NCBI RefSeq assembly: GCF_900142185.1
Contig: NZ_FQZZ01000007.1
Coordinates: 124,001-188,000 of the forward strand
Length of the DNA: 64,000 nt
Direction: 5' to 3'
From: Lutimaribacter pacificus
GTDB lineage: Bacteria > Pseudomonadota > Alphaproteobacteria > Rhodobacterales > Rhodobacteraceae
Position 1 is the stretch's first letter; each line of letters opens with the position of its first letter. A program made the translations under genes and the position numbers. This document shows positions 44,006-51,994 of the stretch, piece by piece. The notes under the pieces were generated by a model. The model saw only the letters and a program-made list of their open reading frames with translations, did not search any database and had not been told where the DNA came from.

Positions 44006-44815
44006 TTAAAGCGGGCAGTCCTTGCGGAAGTTTGGCGCGCGCTTCTCGCGGTGCGACAACACACCTTCCTTGACGTCCTCGCTCATAAAACCAAGCATCT
44101 CCAGCGCGGTCGACGCATCAAAGATCGGCCCGGCCTGGCGCAGCCAGTTGTTCAGCGAATACTTGGTCCAGCGGATCGCGCTTTGCGAGCCGTTGGCCAG
44201 TTCGACAGCCGTGTCCAAAGCGATCTGCTGAAGCTCGTCATCCTCGACGCACATTGACACCAGACCGATGCGCTCGGCCTCTTCGCCCGACACCGGCTTG
44301 CAGGTCATCAGATAGTATTTCGCCTTGGCCATCGAGGTCAGCAGCGGCCAGATAATCGCCGCGACATCGCCAGCGGCAACGCCCAGACGCGGATGACCAT
44401 CGACAATCTTTGCCCGTTTCCCGGCGATCGAGATGTCGGCCAGGATGGCAACCACAAGGCCCGCGCCTGCCGCAGGGCCATTGATCGCGGAAATGATCGG
44501 CTTGTTGCAGTTGATGATGTTGTAGACGAGATCCTTGGCTTCTTTCCACGTCTTCATGATCTCGTGCGAGTCGCCGATCATCTTCTCAATCAGGCTGAAA
44601 TCGCCGCCCGCCGAAAACGCCTTGCCCGCGCCGGTCACGATGACCGCGTTGATGTCGGGGTCGCGGTCGATGTCGATCCACATGTCCGTCATCTGGGTGT
44701 GGGTTTCGGCATCGACCGAGTTGAATGTCTCGGGCCGGTCGAACGTGATGCGCAGGACGCGATCCGCCGGGTAGTCAAATTTCAGTTTGTCGTACTTTGC
44801 GTAACGCTCCGACAT
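44006..44815 (-). CDS. Enoyl-CoA hydratase/isomerase family protein
   Basis: The 269-residue crotonase-fold protein has the oxyanion-hole segment AFSAGGDFSLI and NGPAAGAGLVVAILADI. Its second active-site region (GHPRLGVAAGDVAAIIW) lacks the classical glutamate and is unlike the PaaG-type pattern of the copies at 36422, 40751 and 57439. It could be a hydratase with altered residues, a hydrolase or a decarboxylase-type member. AGGAGG precedes the ATG. Gaps of 27 bp join it to the ACAD before and the PaaK-like gene after. Confidence 0.88.
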   Translation of the reverse strand: MSERYAKYDKLKFDYPADRVLRITFDRPETFNSVDAETHTQMTDMWIDIDRDPDINAVIVTGAGKAFSAGGDFSLIEKMIGDSHEIMKTWKEAKDLVYNIINCNKPIISAINGPAAGAGLVVAILADISIAGKRAKIVDGHPRLGVAAGDVAAIIWPLLTSMAKAKYYLMTCKPVSGEEAERIGLVSMCVEDDELQQIALDTAVELANGSQSAIRWTKYSLNNWLRQAGPIFDASTALEMLGFMSEDVKEGVLSHREKRAPNFRKDCPL

Positions 44816-44842
44816 AGGTCTTTTCCTCCTCAGGGTATGGGT

Positions 44843-45994
44843 TCAGCCAGGCAGTCCCAGGACGGCCTTGGACAGGATGTTTCTTTGGATTTCGTTCGAT
44901 CCACCGTAGATCGTGGTAGGTCTGGCCTTGTAGAAGCTCGACAAAACGTCGACGCTAACATTGCCAACCTGAAGCGGCCCGATGGAGCCGCCATCGGGAC
45001 CGGCTGCTTCGATCATCAGCTCGGTGATGCGCTGGAAGCATTCAGTCACCCAGATCTTCAGCATGGACACATCCGCACCGAGCGTCTCGCCACGTTTGAG
45101 CTGATCTGCAAAACGGGCATAAAGCGCGGCATGATCTTCCACATCCAGTGCCGCTTGGGCAAAGCGGTCACGGAACACCGGATCGTCAAACGCGCCACGG
45201 CCACGGGCAAAGCTTTCAAGCTGTCCCAGAGCGTTCTGGGCCAGACTTGGCGAGCCGATGAAGATGCGCTCGAAGCTCAAAAGCGCCTTGGCCATCGTCC
45301 AGCCCTTGTTCAGTTCGCCGACCAGGTTTTCCCGGGGAGTGCGGGCATTGTCGAAGAACACCTCGCAAAATTCGGTCTCACCCGAAAGGGTGGTGATCGT
45401 GCGCACCTCGATCCCCGGCTGATCCATCGGAGCAAGAAGGAAACTGATGCCCTGCTGTTTCTTCGGCGCATCGGGATCGGTGCGCACCAGCATGAAGATG
45501 TGCGTGGCATCATGCGCCATCGTCGTCCAGATCTTCTGGCCGTTAATGACGAAATCGTCGCCGTCAATTTCCGCGCGTGTGCGCAGATTGGCAAGATCGG
45601 ACCCGGCACCGGGCTCGGAATAGCCCTGGCACCAGATGTCCTCGCAGCTCAGAATACGTGGCAGCCAATAGTCTTTCTGGTCCTGGGTGCCGAATTTGAT
45701 GATCAGGGGCCCGACCATCTGCACGCCCATGTCGCGACCGCGATTGACGCCCCAGCGCTGCTGCTCTTCATAAAAGATCAGCAGCTTAGCAGCGTTTAGG
45801 CCCATACCGCCGAATTCAGCGGGCCAGGCTGGCGCAACCCAGCCCTTGGCGTGAAGCTTGCGGTGCCAATGTTCGATCTCGGCGAACTTCGGTCGGTGCG
45901 GCAGGTGGCGCAGCTCTTCGGGATATTCCGCCTCGAAGAACGCGCGCACTTCCTTGCGGAAATCCGCATCGCTCATTGCGTTCCAGTCGGTCAT
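44843..45994 (-). CDS. Acyl-CoA dehydrogenase, catalytic-type subunit of a pair (module C)
   Basis: The 383-residue ACAD has WVAPAWPAEFGGMGLNAAKLLIFYEEQQRWG, flavin motif GYSEPGAGSDLANLRT, KIWTTMAHDATH and C-terminal IYGGSNEIQRNILSKAVLGLPG. ATG 45994 overlaps the stop of the divergent ACAD (45991) as ATGA and has GGAAGGAG upstream; an ATG 36 bp earlier is less likely. It resembles the module B subunit at 26024. Together with its neighbour it probably forms a heteromeric dehydrogenase. Confidence 0.92.
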   Translation of the reverse strand: MTDWNAMSDADFRKEVRAFFEAEYPEELRHLPHRPKFAEIEHWHRKLHAKGWVAPAWPAEFGGMGLNAAKLLIFYEEQQRWGVNRGRDMGVQMVGPLIIKFGTQDQKDYWLPRILSCEDIWCQGYSEPGAGSDLANLRTRAEIDGDDFVINGQKIWTTMAHDATHIFMLVRTDPDAPKKQQGISFLLAPMDQPGIEVRTITTLSGETEFCEVFFDNARTPRENLVGELNKGWTMAKALLSFERIFIGSPSLAQNALGQLESFARGRGAFDDPVFRDRFAQAALDVEDHAALYARFADQLKRGETLGADVSMLKIWVTECFQRITELMIEAAGPDGGSIGPLQVGNVSVDVLSSFYKARPTTIYGGSNEIQRNILSKAVLGLPG

Positions 45995-47115
45995 TGTGCG
46001 GCTCCTTCCTGTTCTCGCGCCTCGAACCAAAGCCGTCTGTGGTAGGCGTCATCGCCCAGCCAAGCGGACAGAACCAGCGCTCGGTTCAGATAAAGCCCGA
46101 TGTCGAACTCGTCGGTATAACCGACGGCCCCGTGCAGCTGGATGGCGTCGCGCGTGATCTTCTTGGCGGCGGTGACCGCGCGAGCCTTGGCCCGGCTGGC
46201 AAGCCGCGCCCGGACTTTTGGATCGGTTTCGCTGTCCATCTGCGCAAGCGCCTCCCGCACTCCGGCCTGCGCGACCTCGCACATCACGTTGAGGTCGACG
46301 GCACGGTGCTGGATGACCTGGAATGATCCGATCGGCTTGTCGAACTGCTCCCGCGTCTTGATGTAGTCGAGCGTGATCTCGAAGGCGCGCTCGCTCACGC
46401 CGACAAGCTCGGCCGCGGCAAGCGCCGTTGCATCGGCGACAGCCTCGGCCAGTGCAGTGAGAACCGCACCGCTGCTGGCCAATTCCGCGGCCGGAGTTCC
46501 CGAAAACGAAAGCTCGCCCAGAGAGCTGCCATCCGCCTGCGTCCGCTTGTCGATGACAAGCCCCTGCGCGTCTGCCTCAGCCAGAACCAGAACCGGACCA
46601 TCATCCTGTTCGGCCACGACAAGGAACCCGTGCGAACCGATCGCACCGACGACCCAGGCCTTGCCACCGGTCAGCTTTCCGTCCGCGTATCGGCAGGTCG
46701 CATCGGCAGGCGCCCCGTCGGGGCCGCGTTCCTGCCAGGCAACCGCCAATGAAATTTCGCCGCCGATGAGCTGTGCCATCTTCGGATGATCCGGACAAAG
46801 GCGGCGCAGAAGGCCGAGGCTCAGACCTATCGTCGACACGACCGGTTCCGGGGCAAACACACGGCCGACTTCCTCGGCGATGACACCCCCGGCGGCTAGG
46901 CCCATGCCAAGCCCGCCCTGATCTTCGGGCACCGCCACGCCGAAAACACCGGCCTCGGCCAGTTCCCGGACCATCTCCGGATCGAAACCGCCCCCGGCAT
47001 CACGGAGTTGTCGGGCTCTGTCACTTCCGCCCGCCCGTTCAAACAACGTGCGCACGCTCTCGCGCAACAGGCGAAGGTCTTCTTGTTCGCTGGAAAGGAA
47101 CTCAGTTTGTGTCAT
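45991..47115 (-). CDS. Acyl-CoA dehydrogenase, divergent subunit of a pair (module C)
   Basis: The 374-residue protein has GVFGVAVPEDQGGLGMGLAAGGVIAEEVGRVFAPEPV and REQFDKPIGSFQVIQHRAVDLNVM, but no recognisable SEPGxGSD flavin motif. Its C-terminus reads LNRALVLSAWLGDDAYHRRLW in place of the GG-T/S-x-E-I motif. This matches the deviant subunits at 20995 and 24895. It starts inside the end of the MaoC gene (14-base overlap) and ends in an ATGA overlap with its partner. Confidence 0.88.
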   Translation of the reverse strand: MTQTEFLSSEQEDLRLLRESVRTLFERAGGSDRARQLRDAGGGFDPEMVRELAEAGVFGVAVPEDQGGLGMGLAAGGVIAEEVGRVFAPEPVVSTIGLSLGLLRRLCPDHPKMAQLIGGEISLAVAWQERGPDGAPADATCRYADGKLTGGKAWVVGAIGSHGFLVVAEQDDGPVLVLAEADAQGLVIDKRTQADGSSLGELSFSGTPAAELASSGAVLTALAEAVADATALAAAELVGVSERAFEITLDYIKTREQFDKPIGSFQVIQHRAVDLNVMCEVAQAGVREALAQMDSETDPKVRARLASRAKARAVTAAKKITRDAIQLHGAVGYTDEFDIGLYLNRALVLSAWLGDDAYHRRLWFEAREQEGAAQ

Positions 47116-47551
47116 TTTGTTTTCGCTGGATCATCACAGGGGTGTCGGTCGAAAAAACGACCTCGCCCTCGGGGTTTTTGGCGCTGAGCGTATAGTGCAA
47201 AACACCTCTGTCGGGCTTGCTTTTTGACGGTGTGACCGAGTTGACCGTCAGTTCGACATCAAGGGGTTCGTTCGGGTGCACAGGCCGCAGCCAGCGCAAA
47301 TTGTCAAAGCCCATGCCGCCGATATTGGCAACATCGACCATCATCTCGGTCATGACCGGCTTGAACACCTCAAGCATGGTCTGAAAGCCCGAGGCGATCA
47401 GGCTGCCATGTATGGCGGTTGCATAGTCTTCATCGGTGTGCAGCCGCTGCGGATCCCATTCCTTGGCAAAGGCCTTTATCGAATCCGCGCTCATCGGAGC
47501 GCTGCGAAAGCGATAGACTTGGCCCGGCGAGAAGTCTTCCAGATACCTCAA
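47102..47551 (-). CDS. MaoC-type enoyl-CoA hydratase
   Basis: The 149-residue single-hotdog protein begins MRYLEDFSPGQVYRF and carries EWDPQRLHTDEDYA, which supplies an aspartate and a histidine at the positions of the hydratase motif. SLIASGFQTM follows as in MaoC proteins. It would hydrate a 2-enoyl-CoA. Unlike the copies at 9377 and 24092, its catalytic residues look intact. It overlaps the transglutaminase-like gene by 4 bases and the ACAD gene by 14. Confidence 0.88.
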   Translation of the reverse strand: MRYLEDFSPGQVYRFRSAPMSADSIKAFAKEWDPQRLHTDEDYATAIHGSLIASGFQTMLEVFKPVMTEMMVDVANIGGMGFDNLRWLRPVHPNEPLDVELTVNSVTPSKSKPDRGVLHYTLSAKNPEGEVVFSTDTPVMIQRKQNDTN

Positions 47552-48267
47552 GAGGCACCCTCCTTTGCGAAACCGTCATCGTATCCGCTCGCATCCTTGG
47601 ATATCCGGATGCGGTTGAATTCTTCCAGCTTCGGATAGGTTTCCTTGAACGCCATCAGGAACTCACCCATCGGCGCGTCGAAATAGAGACCACGGTCGTT
47701 CACATATTCCATGTGCCGGTGATTCTGTTCGTCGAACTCATGAAAGAGCGCGTCGTGATAGCCGTCGAAGACCAGGGGTTTGACCCCGAATCTTTCACAC
47801 AGTTCCATGTTGAATGCAGGTGTCACCTTGTAGGCCTCATTCCCCAACCACAGCTGAACATAGCCGTGGTAGATAAAGAGATCGGTCCCCATCAACTCCT
47901 GCAACTTGGGTGTATTCAGGTGGTTGCGCACATCCGCGAACCCCAGAGCGGCGGGGATACCCACAGCACGCAAACAAGCCGCCAGAAGAATTGCCTTGGG
48001 AACGCAAAACGCCGCTTCCGCGCCAGCGATACGGCTGGCACGGTAAGAGTCCTCATCCAGCGCAAAACAATAGGGATCATAGCGAATATCGTCGCGCACC
48101 GCTTCGAACAGGCGGATCGCCTTGTCTCGATTGGTTGCGTCCACAGGAAGATCACGCAAAGCCGATGTCACGAAACCCTGCACTTCCACGCTATCGCTTT
48201 CCACAAAGCGCGATGGCATGACATAACGCTCAGCTTCAGTCGGCAGGTCATCGTCAGACTTGTCCAT
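47548..48267 (-). CDS. Transglutaminase-like domain protein
   Basis: The 239-residue soluble protein belongs to the transglutaminase/cysteine-protease-like superfamily. Cys88 in FCVPKAILLAACLRAVGIPAALGF and His134 in YHGYVQLWL fit the first two catalytic residues. The third is expected near VTPAFN, where Asn153 is present rather than an obvious aspartate. No signal peptide is seen, so it acts in the cytoplasm. It is the first gene of the operon with MaoC, an ACAD pair, a hydratase and the PaaK-like protein, right behind the 48282 operator. A role in CoA metabolism is not established; peptidase, amidase or acyl-transfer functions are all possible. Confidence 0.82.
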   Translation of the reverse strand: MDKSDDDLPTEAERYVMPSRFVESDSVEVQGFVTSALRDLPVDATNRDKAIRLFEAVRDDIRYDPYCFALDEDSYRASRIAGAEAAFCVPKAILLAACLRAVGIPAALGFADVRNHLNTPKLQELMGTDLFIYHGYVQLWLGNEAYKVTPAFNMELCERFGVKPLVFDGYHDALFHEFDEQNHRHMEYVNDRGLYFDAPMGEFLMAFKETYPKLEEFNRIRISKDASGYDDGFAKEGAS

Positions 48268-48281
48268 TGGCCCCCCCTTTT

Positions 48282-48323
48282 TCTAACAAATGTTAGATTA
48301 CCGATTCAAATCCTGCCCGTCAA
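48282..48323 (-). promoter_or_regulatory. Promoter and operator of the transglutaminase-MaoC-ACAD operon
   Basis: On the minus strand TTGACG (48318-48323) and TAATCT (48295-48300) are 17 bases apart, a good -35/-10 pair. The palindrome TCTAACAAATGTTAGA (48282-48297, read on the plus strand) overlaps the -10 and the probable start site. A repressor bound here should block this promoter. The site lies in the 62-bp gap between the racemase gene and the transglutaminase-like gene. Confidence 0.7.
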
Positions 48324-48329
48324 CGGGAT

Positions 48330-49466
48330 TTACTCTGTTTTCGGTTGGTCCACGCCATAACGCGGATTGTCTTCGCCCAGAGTGGCTGCAACTCCGACCG
48401 AATTTCCGGAAGAACGGAACTCCGGGGCAATTGGCAGCGGCAAAGCGGGCGCGTCCCGGCCGGAGATTTTTACGGTCCGCCCGAACACGTCACGCGCTTT
48501 GAAATGCGGGTCACGCGCCGCCTCGGCGGGCGTCTTCACGACCGAACAGCAGCAATCTGCCGCAGCCAGCAAAGGCTCCCAATGGGTCGAGGGGTGTTCC
48601 CTCAGACGACGTGCAACCTCTGCGGCACAGGCATTTGGATCGGACCAGTCATCGCGAAGGGCCACAGGCAAACCAATGACATCGCAGAACGACTGCCAGA
48701 ACTTTTCTTCCAACGCGCCGACGGCGATCTGACGCCCGTCCGCAGCCGTATAAAGCCGATACCGGGCCAGGCCACCCGTCAGACGGCTGCCACCGCTTTC
48801 GATGTTCTGCCCGGCAATCACACCTTCGGCATGGGCCCAATAGGCAAAGGCGAACGCCCCCTCGGCCATTGCGATATCCAGATGCGTCCCCTGCCCGCTT
48901 GCCTGCCGCGCAATCAGGGCCAGCAGGATATTCATCACCGCAGGATAGGTTCCGCCTCCGATATCGGCGACCAGCCCGAACGGGGCTGTTGGCTGGTCAT
49001 CCGGTCCGCGACTGAGCGACAGGATACCCGCATCACCGACGTAGTTGAGATCGTGGCCGGCGGCGCTGGCCTTTGGTCCGGTCTGGCCATAGCCGGTGAT
49101 CGAACAATAGATGAGACCGGGATTGATCTTTCGCACCGCTTCATAACCAAGCCCCAGCCGGTCCATCACGCCGGGACGAAACTGCTCTACCAGAACATCG
49201 GCCTTCTCGATCAAGGGGCGCAGACGTTCCACTGCGCCCCTTGACTTGAGGTCGATGGCCACCGATCGCTTGCCGTGGTTCAACACAGCAAATCCGATGC
49301 TCTCTCCGTCGATCTTTGGCTCCGTGTGGCGCGCGTCCTCGCCGGCTCCGGGCCGTTCGAACTTGATCACTTCGGCGCCAGCCTCGGACAGCATGAGCGT
49401 CGCCATCGGACCGGGAAGAAGTGTGCTGAAATCCAGCACCAGGATATCCTTGAGCGGTTGAGCCAT
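48330..49466 (-). CDS. Alpha-methylacyl-CoA racemase (CaiB/BaiF superfamily)
   Basis: It interconverts 2R and 2S 2-methylacyl-CoA, needed because acyl-CoA oxidation is stereospecific. Of 378 residues, the racemase catalytic set is visible: His138 in AAGHDLNYV, Asp168 in GLVADIGGG and a glutamate near 253 in GALEEKF. GGLARYRLYTAADGRQIAVGALE also follows the racemase pattern. This separates it from the four CoA-transferase-type CaiB proteins in the window. ATG 49466 has GAGG upstream; a TTG at 49484 is unlikely. It follows a two-hotdog MaoC gene, 10 bp away. It is strong evidence that the substrate is methyl-branched. Confidence 0.88.
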   Translation of the reverse strand: MAQPLKDILVLDFSTLLPGPMATLMLSEAGAEVIKFERPGAGEDARHTEPKIDGESIGFAVLNHGKRSVAIDLKSRGAVERLRPLIEKADVLVEQFRPGVMDRLGLGYEAVRKINPGLIYCSITGYGQTGPKASAAGHDLNYVGDAGILSLSRGPDDQPTAPFGLVADIGGGTYPAVMNILLALIARQASGQGTHLDIAMAEGAFAFAYWAHAEGVIAGQNIESGGSRLTGGLARYRLYTAADGRQIAVGALEEKFWQSFCDVIGLPVALRDDWSDPNACAAEVARRLREHPSTHWEPLLAAADCCCSVVKTPAEAARDPHFKARDVFGRTVKISGRDAPALPLPIAPEFRSSGNSVGVAATLGEDNPRYGVDQPKTE

Positions 49467-49476
49467 CTTCACTGCC

Positions 49477-50334
49477 TCAGGCAAAGCGCGCCGCGCCGTT
49501 GTTCAGAACAACCACGTCGCGTGCAGGAATAGACGCTCGAAACCGGGCCTCGCCGTCCTCTTCCCAGATTTCGAACCGCACGGTTTCGCCGGGATAGACC
49601 GGAGCCGAGAACCGAACATCCAGACCGACAAGCCGGGCAGAATCATAGTCCAGCAACGTCTTGAGAATCGCCCGGGCGGCCAGACCATAGGTCGCCAAAC
49701 CGTGCAGGATCGGGCGGTCGAACCCGACCGACCGCGCGACATCGGGGTCGGCATGCAGCGGGTTCATGTCGCCGCTGAGCCGGTAGATCAGCGCCTGGCG
49801 CGGAAGCGTCTCGATATCACATATGTGATCGGGCACCCGGTCCGGCAGCACCGCCGGCGTCGGGCCGGGCCTGTTCTCGCCGCCGAATCCGCCGTCGCCC
49901 CGGGCGAAGGCCGACATCGCGACGCGTGCCAGCTTGTCGCCGCTGTCCGCGTCGATGATCTCGCGGCTTTGATAGATCACAGCGCCCTTGCCCTCGCCCT
50001 TGTCCGAGATGAAGTCGATCTGGCTGCGGCCGACAATCCGGCCATGTGTCGGCAGCGGCTTGTAGATGTCGAGCCACTGTTCTCCGTGCAGCACTTTTTG
50101 CCAGTTTACGCCGGTCTTGGGATCGCGCAGCCAGAAGCCGGGATACCCCAAAATGACCGCCATCGAGGGAACCGCCTTCAGACCGTCCTCATAGACAAAG
50201 GCCAGTTCTTTCTTGTCTGTCGGATCTTCGCCGAACCCCAGCCCGAGTGCGTAAAGGATGGTATCCCGCTCGGTCAGAGTCTGCTTGATCTCTTCGAAAT
50301 CCCAATTCGAAAGTGCTTCGAAATCCAGTGGCAT
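49477..50334 (-). CDS. MaoC-type (2R)-enoyl-CoA hydratase, double hotdog
   Basis: The 285-residue protein has two hotdog halves, as in hydratase 2 of multifunctional enzymes. The C-terminal half carries the active motif RLSGDMNPLHADPDVARSVG followed by RPILHGLATYGLAARAIL. The N-terminal half has ALGLGFGEDPTDKKELAFVYEDGLKAVPSMAVILGYPG, typical of the substrate-tunnel half. It would hydrate a 2-enoyl-CoA, giving a 3-hydroxyacyl-CoA for the thiolase-like protein encoded just upstream (50358). Confidence 0.92.
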   Translation of the reverse strand: MPLDFEALSNWDFEEIKQTLTERDTILYALGLGFGEDPTDKKELAFVYEDGLKAVPSMAVILGYPGFWLRDPKTGVNWQKVLHGEQWLDIYKPLPTHGRIVGRSQIDFISDKGEGKGAVIYQSREIIDADSGDKLARVAMSAFARGDGGFGGENRPGPTPAVLPDRVPDHICDIETLPRQALIYRLSGDMNPLHADPDVARSVGFDRPILHGLATYGLAARAILKTLLDYDSARLVGLDVRFSAPVYPGETVRFEIWEEDGEARFRASIPARDVVVLNNGAARFA

Positions 50335-50357
50335 GATCTTTCCTCCCTTAGTTGCCG

Positions 50358-51509
50358 TCAGAGCGTGTTTTGCGATCCAAGTATGGCCGTGACCTGACTG
50401 GACAGCACACCGCCGTTGCCATGCGCCAGCGCCAGATCAATATCCTTCAACTGAATGCCCGGCGCGTCGCCACGGATCTGACGAGCAGCCTCGATCACTG
50501 TGAAGATACCGTACATCCCGGGGTGCACACAGGACAGGCCTCCGCCATTCGTGTTCACCGGCAAGGCCCCGCCAGGCGCGATGCGCCCGCCCTGGACAAA
50601 GGCCCCGCCATCGCCCTTGGCGCAGAACCCCAGATCTTCAAGAAACAGGATGGTATTGATGGTGAAGGCATCATAGAGCTCGACCGCCTGGATATCCGCA
50701 GGGGTCACGCCGGCCGTCGCAAAGGCGCGCGCGCCCGAGTCGCGGGCTGCGGTCACGGTGAAATCCTTCATCTGCGAAATCTGCCGGTGCGAGCTTGCCG
50801 CAGCACTGCCCAGCACATAGACAGGCGCCTTCGGGAAATCCCGGGCGCGGTCCGCGCGGACCATTACGATCGCGCCGCCGCCGTCGGTGACAAGACAACA
50901 GTCGCGCACGGTCAATGGATCGCCCACCATGCGCGCACCCAACACGTCCTCGCGGGTCAGCGGGCCGCGCTCGAACGCTTCGGGGTTGTGCTGCGCCCAG
51001 GCCCGCGCAGCAACGGCCACGTCGGCCAGCTGTTCGCGGGTGGTGCCATATTCATGCATGTGCCGCGCCGCCGCCATCGCATAGGCCGAGATCGGATAGC
51101 GCGGATTATACGGCGCCTCGTAGGCCGGCGGACGTGAAGCGGTCACGAGTCTGCCCGACGCGGTGCGCTGGTTGGAGCCATAAACAATCAGCGCGACATC
51201 ACACAGACCGGCGTCCAGCGCCATGGTCGCGGACGTCAGGTAGTTTACGAAAGACGAACCGCCCGACATCGTGCCATCAATGAAACGGGGCTGGATGCCC
51301 AGATACTCCGCCGCCATAAGCGCCGGCATGCTGTCTTCCATCATGGTGCAAAACAGCCCGTCGACGTCGGACAGTTTCAGCCCGGCATCGCCAAGCGCCG
51401 CAAGCGCAGATTGCGCCATGACATCATAGGCCGTCAGGCCATGGGCTTCTCCGAAACCGGCATGACCGGTACCTACGATGGCGGATTTCCCCCGAAGTTC
51501 AGTGGTCAT
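50358..51509 (-). CDS. Thiolase-fold SCP-x/Ltp2-type protein without nucleophilic cysteine (module C)
   Basis: The 383-residue protein has GTMSGGSSFVNYL where thiolases have their nucleophilic cysteine. It keeps RDCCLVTDGGGAIVM, ELYDAFTINTILFLEDLGF, NTNGGGLSCVHPGMYG and LAHGNGGVLSSQ. It is close to the module B protein (32127), sharing long runs such as GTTREQLADVAVAARAWAQ. Its DUF35 partner is encoded 3 bp upstream. Retro-aldol cleavage of the hydroxyacyl-CoA made by the neighbouring MaoC hydratase is the most coherent role. Confidence 0.87.
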   Translation of the reverse strand: MTTELRGKSAIVGTGHAGFGEAHGLTAYDVMAQSALAALGDAGLKLSDVDGLFCTMMEDSMPALMAAEYLGIQPRFIDGTMSGGSSFVNYLTSATMALDAGLCDVALIVYGSNQRTASGRLVTASRPPAYEAPYNPRYPISAYAMAAARHMHEYGTTREQLADVAVAARAWAQHNPEAFERGPLTREDVLGARMVGDPLTVRDCCLVTDGGGAIVMVRADRARDFPKAPVYVLGSAAASSHRQISQMKDFTVTAARDSGARAFATAGVTPADIQAVELYDAFTINTILFLEDLGFCAKGDGGAFVQGGRIAPGGALPVNTNGGGLSCVHPGMYGIFTVIEAARQIRGDAPGIQLKDIDLALAHGNGGVLSSQVTAILGSQNTL

Positions 51510-51512
51510 GGC

Positions 51513-51890
51513 TTATCCCTCCGACGGCTTGAAAAGCACGGCCGGAACACCCTCGGCCTCGCCCACGAAGGCGGTTACCGGCATGTCGATGGCGACCTCA
51601 CCCGGAGCAATGCCCTCGACCCGGCTCATCATCCGGACACCCTCATCCAGCTCGACGACGCATACGTTGTAATCGCCGCCCCGTTCGGGCTTTCGGCGCA
51701 CAACTGTTGTGGTGTGGACCCGTCCCTTGCCGCTAGCCTTCTTCCAAGAAATCGCGCTGCCATGACAATGGGGACACAGGACTCTCGGGAAAAAGTGATA
51801 TCCCCCGCAGTCGTCGCACTTGGGCAGCAGGATCTCTCCCTCTGCCAGCGCGCGTTGGAAAAACTGGTCTGGTCGTTTGGCGTCCTGCAC
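51513..51890 (-). CDS. DUF35 Zn-ribbon/OB-fold protein (module C)
   Basis: The 125-residue protein has a zinc ribbon (CDDCGGYHFFPRVLCPHC) and an OB-fold with GKGRVHTTTVVRRKPERGGDYN, nearly the same core as the module B copy at 31735. It begins the leftward operon DUF35, thiolase-like, MaoC hydratase, racemase, whose promoter region contains the perfect 51943 operator. It should form a complex with the thiolase-like protein and hold the acyl-CoA. Confidence 0.88.
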   Translation of the reverse strand: MQDAKRPDQFFQRALAEGEILLPKCDDCGGYHFFPRVLCPHCHGSAISWKKASGKGRVHTTTVVRRKPERGGDYNVCVVELDEGVRMMSRVEGIAPGEVAIDMPVTAFVGEAEGVPAVLFKPSEG

Positions 51891-51931
51891 CGGCGTTCTC
51901 CTTCAAGCGATCCAGTCTTTGTCTAATCGTA

Positions 51932-51960
51932 TTGATTATGTTTCTAACAATTGTTAGATT
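51932..51960 (+). promoter_or_regulatory. Promoter with perfect TCTAACAATTGTTAGA operator, divergent region
   Basis: TTGATT (51932-51937) and TAGATT (51955-51960) are 17 bases apart and point toward the CaiB gene at 51995. The perfect 16-bp palindrome occupies 51943-51958 and overlaps the -10. The 104-bp gap also serves the leftward DUF35 operon, so one bound regulator could control both directions. Confidence 0.68.
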
Positions 51961-51994
51961 TAGTCAACCTTTCAGGATCAATTGAGAGAAACTC

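Noticed and set aside
49816-49829. ATCACATATGTGAT, a longer version of the CACATATGTG palindrome
   Set aside because: It lies inside the two-hotdog MaoC coding region (residues HICDI) far from a start codon. It could be chance, so it was not counted as an operator.
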